From positions 62,001-126,000 of the forward strand of contig JABLUY010000006.1 of assembly GCA_013306675.1 (NCBI GenBank): 64,000 bases of DNA. Direction: 5' to 3'. Positions within the stretch are counted from its first letter, which is position 1, and each line of letters opens with the position of its first letter. The stretch comes from Thraustochytrium sp. TN22 (Eukaryota; Sar; Bigyra; Thraustochytrida; Thraustochytriidae). The notes under the pieces are model-generated. The model was not told the DNA's origin and made no database searches. It worked only from the letters and a program-made list of their open reading frames with translations. Shown here in pieces: positions 8,937 to 18,176 of the stretch. The position numbers and the translations under genes were made by a program.

Positions 8937-10205
8937 TCAGATGAGACCAACCTCCATGAGGCAAGACATTATGGCGGCGCCGAGCGCGGAGGAAATGACC
9001 TTTCGCATCATGTCAGAGTCGAGCGCACATGTCGGGACGACCTGCACCTGCCGTGATGTGGTGACAATGTTCTTGCCCGTGCTCTGGGCATGCAAAGTGG
9101 TGCACTGTTTCCGGAAAAACGCCTTGGCGTCTTCGACCGTGTTTTGGCCCTCAAAGTCCGGGAAAAAGTCTTTGACCTTCGTCGTGACGAGCTTCTTTTC
9201 CAGCGCATCGATCTTGTTGAGCAGCACGATGACGTTCATCTTCTCGAAGCACTTCGCGGAGAGCACCCTCGAGAGGAGTTCAAACTGCTGCTGGAGCGCG
9301 TTCTTGCCCCCTGGGAGGGTCCGGTCGAAGTCGCTCATGGCCGCCACAAAGAGAATGAAGTCCATGCCCTCGCATTGCGCCTCCCACTTGCGCTGCTCCT
9401 GCGCTTGGCCGCCAATGTCCGTGCACGTGCACTCCACCATGCGATCCTTGCCGTCCAGACGCACCGGGCAGCAGAATTCGATGCGGTCCACCGAAGTCGT
9501 GTGCCGCCGCAAGTACAGACAATCCTGGTCCGTCGGCACAAAGTCGTCGCCGAGTATGCGCTCAAAGTTCTGCAGCATCACGTACGGGAGCGCCTCCTGT
9601 AATAGCTCGCGCCCTGCCGAGTCCCCGCTCGCCAGCTCGTGAGCGCCCGAGGTGACCTTTGCAAGCGCCTCCTTGATGGCCTTGTTGGATGCCAGCGTCC
9701 GCACATGGGCGATGGGAAAAGGCACCGGCTCAGCATTCATGTCCACATAGGCCTCGGCCGCACTTTTCTTGCTTGGCGTCGTTGTCGATCGCTTGCTGCG
9801 CCCGGGTGCTGGCGTCGCCGTGGCGCCGGCGAAGGTCACCTCCTCTCCGCTGTCTACTTCCTCGCGCGCCTCAATGCAGTTCGCGTCGTCGCGCTCGTCG
9901 TACTTGTAGTCCTGGAAGACCAGCTTCAGCGCAGTCACCGCGTCCTCCGCCTCCATGGACTCCAGGTCAATTCCCAGCTGGAGCGCCACTTCGTCCAGGA
10001 GCAGGAGCGACGCCAGCACATTGCGACGAAGCTCGATGCGCGCGCGTCGCCTCTCCTCCTGTGTGAACCCACCCCGGTATAGCAGCTTCATCTGCCGAAA
10101 GATGGTCGACTTGCCGACGCTCGGCGCGCCCAGCAGCAGCATCTTGGCATGCAAACTCGGCTGCGCCGACATGCGCCGCCTCGAAGCGCTGAAGCCGCCG
10201 CCCAT
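8937..10205 (-). CDS. Heterotrimeric G protein alpha subunit, divergent
   Basis: The 422-residue product carries all guanine-nucleotide motifs of G alpha proteins: G1 GAPSVGKST (K32), switch I RRHTTS with the arginine-finger position R233 and T236, G3 DIGGQ with catalytic Q267, G4 NKID (N330), and G5 TCALDS. The first ATG (10205) gives MGGGFS, which fits an N-myristoylation signal. The protein is about 70 residues longer than typical. The extra length lies in the helical domain, a low-complexity stretch rich in Thr, Ala and Lys between residues of about 120 and 170. G1 departs from the usual GAGESGKS. There is no Cys at position -4, so it is not a pertussis-toxin-type substrate. It acts at the inner plasma membrane. 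Receptor and effector are unknown. Confidence 0.92.
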   Translation of the reverse strand: MGGGFSASRRRMSAQPSLHAKMLLLGAPSVGKSTIFRQMKLLYRGGFTQEERRRARIELRRNVLASLLLLDEVALQLGIDLESMEAEDAVTALKLVFQDYKYDERDDANCIEAREEVDSGEEVTFAGATATPAPGRSKRSTTTPSKKSAAEAYVDMNAEPVPFPIAHVRTLASNKAIKEALAKVTSGAHELASGDSAGRELLQEALPYVMLQNFERILGDDFVPTDQDCLYLRRHTTSVDRIEFCCPVRLDGKDRMVECTCTDIGGQAQEQRKWEAQCEGMDFILFVAAMSDFDRTLPGGKNALQQQFELLSRVLSAKCFEKMNVIVLLNKIDALEKKLVTTKVKDFFPDFEGQNTVEDAKAFFRKQCTTLHAQSTGKNIVTTSRQVQVVPTCALDSDMMRKVISSALGAAIMSCLMEVGLI

Positions 10206-11492
10206 CGTGCCGAGCCAACGATGAACGGGGCCGCTGCCTGCGCGAGTAGCCTTCCACGCGCACGCGCACCTACACGCACTCGCACTCGCACTCGCACCCG
10301 AGTCAGCACACGAGCACGAGGACGCACGTTCGCTCGCACAAGCTCGCTCGCACAAGCTCGCTCGCGCAAGCTCGCTCGCGAGCTAGGTGCGTCGCGTCTC
10401 CCTCTTCGCTGCGCCACGCCGCCGCGCAGCGCCGAGCCGGGTCGCGCTGCAGACGCTTTGCTAAGTTGCTCTGACTTGAGCGCACCACCCTCAAGGCTGC
10501 CCCGCGCCTGAGCCGAGCCAAGGCGAGCGGACCCAAACCGAGCAGAGCCGAGCGCGCAAGCTGCGCAGGCTGCGACCTCGTCAGTTCCTGTCTGACCCGC
10601 TTGTATAGCTGGAGCTGTTCCGTTGCCTGCGGGAGAGCTCAGGCTCTGAGCAATCGTGACAACGCCTGGTTGCACACGCCGCCCCGCGCCGCGCCCCGTT
10701 GCGCCTCAGAGTCTAGCAACGCGTAGCGCGGCGTCACCAGCCAGCCTTCCAACTTATTTCCGCAGCGAATGCCACCGCCGGATGAGCTGCTGCTGCAGGT
10801 CTGCGACCATGGCGTGGCGAGCTCCCAGGCTGGCAGTGGTTCGCTTCTCCGGATTCGGGTCCTCCAACACTGCCAGTGGCCTTCGAACGGCTCTGGTGCA
10901 CAGGCTCGGATGAGTCAAGAGAGGAAAAAATGCAAGAACCGCCGCGCGACCACGCCGTGGCGGCCAGCGGGCGTGGCACGCCGGCGCGAGCCAACACGGC
11001 CGACACGGCGACCCGGAGTCGGAGCGAGAGCATTTCCGTCCTTTCCCGTGCGCAGCGCGAGGCACGTGTTGCGCACCTTGGCGCGCGCAGCACGTGCACT
11101 GTAGCGGCTGCTGCAGCTATCTGCGTCACAAACGAAGAAGCCGCCAGGCTGGCCGCTGCGGAGTTTCATCGAGGAAAACAAAAGGATGGACCGTGACGGG
11201 TGGATGGAGAAATCTTTGGCTCCGGTATTCCCTGCCTCCACCGCGCGCCGCGGGTGACGCGTGTTGCGCACGTTGTCCTTCAAGCAGCGTGAGTACAAGT
11301 AAAACAAGAGAAGAGAACCCAACTGCCATTCGAGGCCAAGGCTCGCTGGGGCGGCGCTGCGCTCGCTCGCGCGCAGAATGAAAGGACATTGCTTGCACGC
11401 ACGCCCGCACGCAAAGCCAAAGCCAAAGCCAAATCAAAGTCCAGGCCGGGGCTCGCTCGAGCGCTCGCTCGGAGGCGCGGCGCTGCGCTGCG
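10206..11492. other. Divergent spacer between G alpha and pyruvate kinase
   Basis: This presumably holds both promoters. A 14-bp GCTCGCTCGCACAA repeat (10331-10384) and a CGCACT run near 10275-10305 lie just upstream of the G alpha start. Two minus-strand stretches look coding but could not be joined by a consistent splice: an ATG at 11169 followed by a Cys-containing segment (GGFFVCDADSCSSRYSAR), and a codon-biased tail (AVLEDPNPEKR...) ending at a TAA at 10756-10754. A CAAAGC run occurs at about 11411-11432. Confidence 0.4.
10331..10384. repeat. 14-bp GCTCGCTCGCACAA tandem repeat
   Basis: Nearly four copies of a 14-bp unit, with CACAA changing to CGCAA in the third, lie about 130 bp upstream of the G alpha start codon. 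Confidence 0.8.
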
Positions 11493-12431
11493 ATGATGGC
11501 GGCGGCGCGGTGGCGCGGCGGCGCGTGGCGTTGGCCGGCGCGGCGGCAGCTGTCGTCGGCGGCGTCGGGCGGCGGCGCGAGCGGGTCGCGGTGGAACGAG
11601 AGCGGGCGCTGGGAGGAGGACGACGGCGCGGCGTCGCGCGGGCCCATCAGCGGGTCGTCGGCGCCGCAGTTCCTGCTGCGCGAGAGCTACGGCGAGTACT
11701 TTCAGGTGCCCAACCCGAGCAAGCTCATGACGAAGATCGTGTGCACGGCCGGGCCGGCCACGAGCTCCAAGCAGAAGCTGGGCGAGATGATGGACGCTGG
11801 CATGTCGGCGATGCGCCTCAACGCCTCGCACGGCTCGCACGAGTTCTTCGCGGAGGCCATTCACAACCTGCGCGAGGCCGCCAAGCTGCGCCGCCGCATC
11901 TGCCCGGTCATCCTCGACACCAAGGGCCCGGAGGTGCGCATCGGCAAGTTCGCGGAAAGCCAGGTGGAGCTGCGAAGCGGCGACTCCTTCACCTTTTACC
12001 GCGACTATGCGCACGAGGGCGACGCCCAGGGCGTCGGCACCTCGTTCGACCGCCTGGCCGAGACGGTGTCCGTGGGCGACGTCATCCTGGTCGACGACGG
12101 CCGCCTCTCCTTCATGACGCGCGAGATTGACCACGCCACGGGTGACGTGCACACCAGCGTTATCATGGGTGGCCCCATCAAGACCAACAAGGGCCTCAAC
12201 CTCCCGGGCTGCCCTGTCGACTTGCCGCACCTCACCGAGAAGGACTACCAGGACATCGCCTTTGGTGTGGAGCAGCGCGTCGAGTACATTGCGCACTCCT
12301 TCACGCGGTCCGCCGCAGGCATCCTCGCAGTGCGCGAGATCCCGGGCGTCGTGGAGACCGGCATGCACGTGATCGCCAAGATCGAGAGCCAAGAGGCGCT
12401 CGATAACATTCGCGGCATCATCAACGTCTCG

Positions 12432-12464
<33 letters not shown>

Positions 12465-13235
12465 GTCGAGATCCCGCTCGAGCGCGTCTGCTCCGTGCAG
12501 AAGCGCCTCATCCGCGACTCCAACCTCGCAGGCAAGTTCGTCATTACTGCCACGGAGATGCTCGACTCCATGATCCACAACCCGCGCCCCACGCGCGCCG
12601 AGGCCAGCGACGTCGCCAACGCCGTCTTTGATGGTACCGACTGCGTCATGCTCTCTGGCGAGACCGCCGTCGGCAGCTACCCGGTTGCAACCATTCAGGT
12701 CATGAACCGCATCTGCAAGGAGGCCGAGCTCGACGTCGAGCAGCACAAGCGCGTTGTCGTGCTTGAGGAAGACGAGGAGGTCCGCCGCCGCGCGCCCAAG
12801 AGCAAGCCGCGCATGGACCTTGACGAGGCCTTTTCCATGGCCGCCGTCTCCACGGCGCGCGACATTGACGCCGCGCTCATCATCGCCGTCACCAAGACGG
12901 GCCGCACGGCCAAGACGCTCTCCAAACACTTTCCCAACGTGCCCATTCTTGCACTCGCCACCTCGCCCAAGATCTGCGCTCAAGTCTCCCTCTACCGCGG
13001 CGTCATCCCGTACCTGGTCAACTCGCTCGAACGCACCTCCTGCGTGCCGCTCGGCGTTGCCAAGGCGACCGAGCTTGGGCTCGCCTCGCATGGCTCGCGC
13101 GTCGTGCTCGTCACGGGCCACGACGACGCCAGCGCCAACCGGTTAGAGAGCTTTGTCGTCGGTGCGTCCGTGCCGGAGCTCAGCATTATTCCTGGCCAGA
13201 GCTATGTGCCGGGCTCCTCCTTCCACGCGCCTTGA
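11493..13235 (+). CDS. PYK: Pyruvate kinase with organelle-type N-terminal extension
   Basis: The 580-residue product has the pyruvate kinase landmarks: KIVCTAGPA at the start of the barrel, MRLNASHGSHE, LDTKGPEVRIG, the active-site block around VIAKIESQEALD and MVARGDLGVE (catalytic Lys and the Mg-binding acidic residues), and TATEMLDSM. It makes pyruvate and ATP from phosphoenolpyruvate and ADP. About 65 residues precede the conserved core. They begin MMAAARWRGGAWRWPARRQLSSAAS, rich in Arg, Ala and Ser with no acidic residue, as in mitochondrial presequences. Stramenopiles are known to run the lower half of glycolysis in mitochondria, which fits. Localisation is inference. The ATG at 11493 is the first in frame. 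Confidence 0.95.
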
Positions 13236-13391
13236 TCCCCCCCCAACACACACAAAAAGGCATTTCGCGCAAAAAGGCATCTCGCGCAAGCTTGTTTTGC
13301 ACGCAAGGTGGTGGTGCCTGCTCAGGGTGCCCGGGTGGTGGGTGGGTGGGTGGTGCGCTGCAAGGTGCTCTGCAAGGTCGCCGGTCCGTCC

Positions 13392-13415
13392 GAACAACAA
13401 CAACAACAACAACAC
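13392..13415. repeat. AAC trinucleotide microsatellite
   Basis: A run of seven AAC units lies in the 279-bp spacer between convergent pyruvate kinase and the TDO fusion gene. The same spacer holds two copies of AAAAAGGCAT(T/C)TCGCGC (about 13254-13287). Confidence 0.8.
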
Positions 13416-13514
13416 ACAAAATAACTTCCTTTTCCATTGTGCCCGGCCGCGCGAGCCCATGTTTCTTTCATGTTCATCACACTCACCGCCGGCGTGCCTG
13501 GCGTGACACAGCTC

Positions 13515-16505
13515 TCAGTCCAGGTCGGCCGTGAACTGGGCGTTGAGCGCCTTGACGGCGTCGATCAGCCGGCGCACAGAGCGCGGCGTGTGGTAGGGGC
13601 CAAAGCCGATGCGGAGAAAGCTCTTGCGCAGGTCGACCTCGATGCCGTGGTTCTCGCGCAGGTCATCCACGAGCTTGCTGGCGCGCTCAGGGTCCGGCTG
13701 ACGAAAGACGAGCGTGTGGGATTGGGTGGCCGGGTCCTCGTCCGTGCTGAGAAGGTTAGAGCGCGAGAAGGGCGCGTTGGCCGGCGCCTCGTTGATGACG
13801 CCCTCGAGGAAGGCGCGCTGCGAGTCGAGCACCGTCTCGTGCATGCGCTCCACGGAAATGTCCTGCTCGCGCCAGAGGCGCATCACGTGCACAAAGACGA
13901 CAAGGCAGGGCAGAAAGGAGGGCGTGCCACCCATGAGCGAGACGCCCGGGCTGAAGTTCGCGGGCGAGCCCATGCTGATGCCTGCGCTGCCGGCGGCCAG
14001 CACGACCGGGTCGGCCAGCCAGCCGGTGAGCAGCGGGCGCGGCACCTCGCGCTGCGGCGGCAGTGCGATGAAGCAGGCGTTGGGCGAGGAGCCCACGTGC
14101 TTGAGCATGCCAGCCACGTAGTGGAAGCGGGTCTGGTCGGCCTGGCTGAGGTCCACCGGGAAGGCGCCGAACCCGTGATAGCCGTCCACGATGACGGCCG
14201 TGGAGGCGGTGGCCGGGTGCCGGTCGAGCGCTTCGGCAGCGCGGCGCGAGAAGGCGGCCACGTCGCGCACGAGCGTCTGCTGCTGCAGGTAGGTGCACTG
14301 CGACACGTAGACCAGGTCGATGCCCTGGGGCGCGTGCTCCTCGACTGCGGCCAGCAGGCGGTCCTCGAGCGAGGCGCGCGGCTCAATCGCCACGGTGTGA
14401 ACCTTGAAGTAGCGCTCGCCCAGCTCGCGCAGACGGTTCATCTGGCGCGTCATGGAGTAGAATTCCATGTCCGTGGTAATGACAACGAGCGGGCGCTCCT
14501 CCTTGAGCGCCACCTCGAGGCGCTGCGTCAGCAGGCGCGACACGAGCTCGTGCGAGTTGTGGCCGAACTCGATCGGGTGCGAGGCCTCCAGGCGCAGCAG
14601 ATCGCGCACGAAGCTGGCGGCCTCCGGCATGATCTCGCCAAAGAGCGTGTCCCACGCACCGTTGCCCTCCACGTGGTACAGGCGGAAGATCTCCTTGAGC
14701 GCAGCGTACAGCGCGCGCGGCGGGATCTCGCCCCACGCGTGGTCCAAAAAGGCCAGGCGCCGCGTCAGGTCGCCCTTGAAGGACGCCGGCACGCCCGCCG
14801 TGCTGTAGAGGGCCACGAGGCGCTCGTCCGCGGCAGCGCCGTCGGCGCCCGTGCTCGCTGCATCCGACTCATCGCTGCTCGCCGTGGCGGACCCAGCGTC
14901 CGAGGCCGTGCTGCCAAAGGCGCAGTCCGGCGTGCCGCGCGTCCGCTCGATCTCCGTCATGATGCGGCCCTTGTTGTGCGCGAGCTTCTCGTCCATGATG
15001 CGGCCCAGCTCCGAGCGCGCATGATCAAGCACGGGGAAGACCGGCTTCTCGAAGGTCTTCTTGAGCGCCATCACGCTCATCTTCATCGTACCCTTGGCCG
15101 CGCTGCCGATCACGTTGGTGGCCAGAATGAAGTGCTTCTGGTAGAAGCCGCCGATGAGCGCCGACTCGATGATCTCCAGCGACTTGATGTACTCGTAGAT
15201 GGACGGCTGGCGCTCCGGGTGCGCGTACAGCTCCAAAAGCGCATCCTGTACGCGCGGGTCCTCCTGCACCTCGTCCGAGACCTTGATGGCAGAGGGCGAG
15301 GAGGGGGAGGACGTGCCGTTCGCCGCCGGCACGAGCCGCTCCAGCACGGGCTGCATCAGCTCCGTGACGCGCTCGCGGAACTGCTTCACCTGCGTGCTGC
15401 CGGCGCCCGAGGTGCCCTCGATCTCCACCTTGAGCTCCAGATAGTCGCGCAGGACCATGCTGGTCAGCATCATCACGTGCGCGCCAAGGTACTCAAAGGC
15501 GTTGGCCGCAACGCGCACCGCCGCAGCGGCGTTGCGGAAGTGCCCGTTGCGCGCGATGTGCTCCTGCGCCGACCGGATGCGGTCCAGCAGCACAAAGGCC
15601 CAGCACTCCGTACCGAGGTGAATGGACCGGAAGAAGAAGTCTTCCTTGTGCTGGAACTCGTTGTTCAGAAGGAGGCCCGCCACGTGCTTGGACCGCACCA
15701 TGGCCTCATACGCCAGGTACCGGCGACCAAAGGGCACCGAGAGCGGCGACAGGCCGACCAGCTCGCGCAGCGTCGAGAGCTGCTCCTCAATGCCCACGCC
15801 CACGGACCAGTCGCCGAAGCAGGTCGTAAAGGCGCCCGTGATGTTGCGCACCACCTTGCGCAGGGAGGCCTTCTCGTGCGCCTCCATCTCGCCGTTCATG
15901 GCGTCGCGCACGGCGGCGATGACCAGCTTGAGCGCCGCCGACTGCCGCGACCGGTCAAGGTCCTCGTCCGCCGCCGTGGGCGGGCCGTCCTCGCTCGGGA
16001 ACCGCTGCAGCAGCGAGCCGACCGGCCGCGCCGCGCCCTGCTCGCCCTCCACCTCCAGGCGCTCCTCCTCCAGCTCGCCGTCAATCACCTCCGCCATGAG
16101 CTGGAACTGCCACTCGATGTCCGCCGCGATCATCTCGATGCGCGGCCGCTTCACCACGTACGGCCGCTTGTCGCTCACAAAGTGCGCCAGCAGCACGAGG
16201 GCCAGCTCCACGCCCTGCATGCCGGCCGTGAAGCACGGCTCCAGCCGCGCGTTCTTGGTCAGCGGGCTGTTCCAGTGCGACCGCAGGCTGTGCAGGAACA
16301 CGTAGTCCTCGTACAGGTCGCGGATGCGCGCCTCGCGCTTGGCCTTGGTGGCCGCCACCTTGGCCGACGCCTCCGCGCGCCGCGGGTCCGTCTCCGCCAT
16401 GGCCGCTACGGCGTACGCCTCGGGATTCGCCAGAGGGCATCCCAGCGCGCCCTGCGCCACCGTGCCGTGGCCCATCGGGCAGCTCTTGCTCTCCGACGAC
16501 GACAT
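13515..16505 (-). CDS. Tryptophan 2,3-dioxygenase-like / class V PLP enzyme fusion
   Basis: The start is the ATG at 16505 (MSSSESKSC), giving 996 residues. Residues of about 20-250 match no family I know. Residues of about 255-520 follow tryptophan 2,3-dioxygenase: IHLGTECWAF (H296, distal His position), then LRDYLEL...QFRERV, then YQKHFILATNVIGSAAKGT (H458, proximal heme ligand position, with the Gly-Thr of the substrate loop), ending PVFPVLDHARSEL. Residues of about 570-996 form a fold-type I PLP enzyme of the aminotransferase class V group, with IVDGYHGFGAFPVD and the likely Schiff-base lysine in GMLKHVGSS (K802). The closest pathway partner is kynureninase. If both halves work, one protein would carry the first and a later step of tryptophan breakdown. 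Substrates are inference. Confidence 0.75.
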   Translation of the reverse strand: MSSSESKSCPMGHGTVAQGALGCPLANPEAYAVAAMAETDPRRAEASAKVAATKAKREARIRDLYEDYVFLHSLRSHWNSPLTKNARLEPCFTAGMQGVELALVLLAHFVSDKRPYVVKRPRIEMIAADIEWQFQLMAEVIDGELEEERLEVEGEQGAARPVGSLLQRFPSEDGPPTAADEDLDRSRQSAALKLVIAAVRDAMNGEMEAHEKASLRKVVRNITGAFTTCFGDWSVGVGIEEQLSTLRELVGLSPLSVPFGRRYLAYEAMVRSKHVAGLLLNNEFQHKEDFFFRSIHLGTECWAFVLLDRIRSAQEHIARNGHFRNAAAAVRVAANAFEYLGAHVMMLTSMVLRDYLELKVEIEGTSGAGSTQVKQFRERVTELMQPVLERLVPAANGTSSPSSPSAIKVSDEVQEDPRVQDALLELYAHPERQPSIYEYIKSLEIIESALIGGFYQKHFILATNVIGSAAKGTMKMSVMALKKTFEKPVFPVLDHARSELGRIMDEKLAHNKGRIMTEIERTRGTPDCAFGSTASDAGSATASSDESDAASTGADGAAADERLVALYSTAGVPASFKGDLTRRLAFLDHAWGEIPPRALYAALKEIFRLYHVEGNGAWDTLFGEIMPEAASFVRDLLRLEASHPIEFGHNSHELVSRLLTQRLEVALKEERPLVVITTDMEFYSMTRQMNRLRELGERYFKVHTVAIEPRASLEDRLLAAVEEHAPQGIDLVYVSQCTYLQQQTLVRDVAAFSRRAAEALDRHPATASTAVIVDGYHGFGAFPVDLSQADQTRFHYVAGMLKHVGSSPNACFIALPPQREVPRPLLTGWLADPVVLAAGSAGISMGSPANFSPGVSLMGGTPSFLPCLVVFVHVMRLWREQDISVERMHETVLDSQRAFLEGVINEAPANAPFSRSNLLSTDEDPATQSHTLVFRQPDPERASKLVDDLRENHGIEVDLRKSFLRIGFGPYHTPRSVRRLIDAVKALNAQFTADLD

Positions 16506-18176
16506 CTTGGTCTGGATGTTTTGCTCTTGGCGACCCTGGGACAGAGCGCGAGGAACCCGTTGGGACGATTGGTGGAAAAAAGTGGGACTCGACCGACACG
16601 TACGTTGCCTGCTGCAGCGACCGGACGCGCGACGCGGCGGGATGGCGAGCGAGCGAGCGAACGAACGAGCGAGCGTCGAGCGAGCGTTTCTTGCTTTGGG
16701 TTTGCGGGTTTGCAGTGCCGCGAGCTCGCCCGCGCGGCTCGCTCGCTCGACGCCGACGCGAGCGAGGCTGGCGCCGCTTTCGCCTGGGCCCAAGACCCGC
16801 TTTTGTGCCAGGTCTTGCCGCGAGCAGCAACGAACAGCAAGTGCGCTCGCTGTGTCCGGGACCCACTTGTGACCTCCTGAGCAGGGAACCGGCCTGGCGG
16901 GCCGAGCCCACTTCGCAAGGACGCTGAGCTTCCTTTGTGCCCCGCCGACTTGCTGCACTTGTCCATTTTTTAATCTTGCTCTTGTCCACTTCTTCACGCC
17001 CGCCAGCGCCCACGCGCAAATAAAAACAAGTCAGCCCCAAAGCCAATCAATGAACGTCCCAAACCGCACAGAGCGACTGCACAAGCGTCCGAGTCCGCAC
17101 CTAGCTAGCTAGCTAGCAAGAGGCGCTGCTGGCGCGACAGTAAATTGTCTCATGACCGCCAACCTTTTGTGCCCACGGCCCTGGACGCCCTGGACGAGCG
17201 CACTGCGCAGCCCCTTATGGGGGGATGAAGAGGACCGCCTCTTCGCATCGCGGGGTGGCGCCGCAAAGTACCTGATGACCACGAGGTGGCGCCGCAAAAG
17301 CCCAGACCCGGTTCATTCGTTGCGATTTGCGGCGCGTGGCTTGTGCGGAGCACGCCGACCTCGCACGAGTCTGCGCTAAGCCTAAGCCTACACTAACTTA
17401 GTAGGGTAGAGCGAAGGTGCGCGCAGGTGCAAGCGAGCGCCGCGAGTGCCGCCGATCAACCAGCTCGAGACATCTGTCTGATGACTGTGCAGTGACTGCT
17501 GATGATGAGAGACTCGTCGTGCCTTTACTGTTAGGGCCAAGGCTAGCTAGCTAGAGGCCGGCCCGGATAACCGTGAAGCTCTCGCTGTCAGTCAAACACA
17601 GTCAGCGAGAGAGACAAGAAAGTCGAGGCGGAGAGCAGCGCTGGCCGCCATGACTTCATGCCAATGGAGTCACGCTTGGCTCGCGACTTGCTCTGCTGGC
17701 CTGCCTGCCGGTAGCCAGAACCCCACCAGCGCTCAGTTACGTGCCGCAGGACGAGATAGGATGCTCGACCGGGGGACCTAGCTCAGTCAAGCTAGCAAGA
17801 GGCAGGCATGGCCCGCCGGTGCGGCGCACGTCTGCCTCTGCGCTCTTCTCCGGCCGGCCTCGGCCCATGACAGGGCATGAGGCAGGCTCCGAGGTTTTTC
17901 CCTGCGCAGCCAGCAGACCCCCCCTTCTTTTCGCGCTGCGCGCGCTTACTCGCGACGCGCGGCGGCGGCGGCGGCGGCGTGGCGGCGGCGCGGCAGAGGC
18001 GCGGCAGCACCGGCCCGCGGCGGCGCCTGCGCAGCGCGCAAGGGCGCGGCGGCGCAGGACCGCGGCGCGGCGACGAGCGACGGAGCCGAGAGCCCAGGCA
18101 GGAGCGCAGCCCGGTCGCGGCGCGCGCGCGGCGCGCGCGCGACGGGCCGCGCGGGGGCGCGCTCGCGCGCGGTAGC
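16506..18176. other. Divergent spacer between the TDO fusion and the E2F-like gene
   Basis: No supported gene. A CTAGCTAG tract lies at 17101-17117 and another at about 17541-17555. A GGTGGCGCCGCAAA direct repeat occurs near 17254 and 17286. The 300 bp before the ATG at 18177 are extremely GC-rich, which leaves open frames on both strands without meaning. GCGAGCGA runs near 16648-16685 probably lie in the leader of the minus-strand gene. Confidence 0.45.

Noticed and set aside
13437-16880. 1147-codon plus-strand frame opposite the TDO fusion
   Set aside because: It mirrors the codon bias of the minus-strand gene and has no family motif, while the minus strand has clear domains.
17300-17330. 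tRNA B-box-like GGTTCATTC
   Set aside because: No A box or acceptor stem fits around it.
17460-17600. C/D-box snoRNA-like TGATGA boxes
   Set aside because: No matching CTGA box at a proper distance and no terminal stem.
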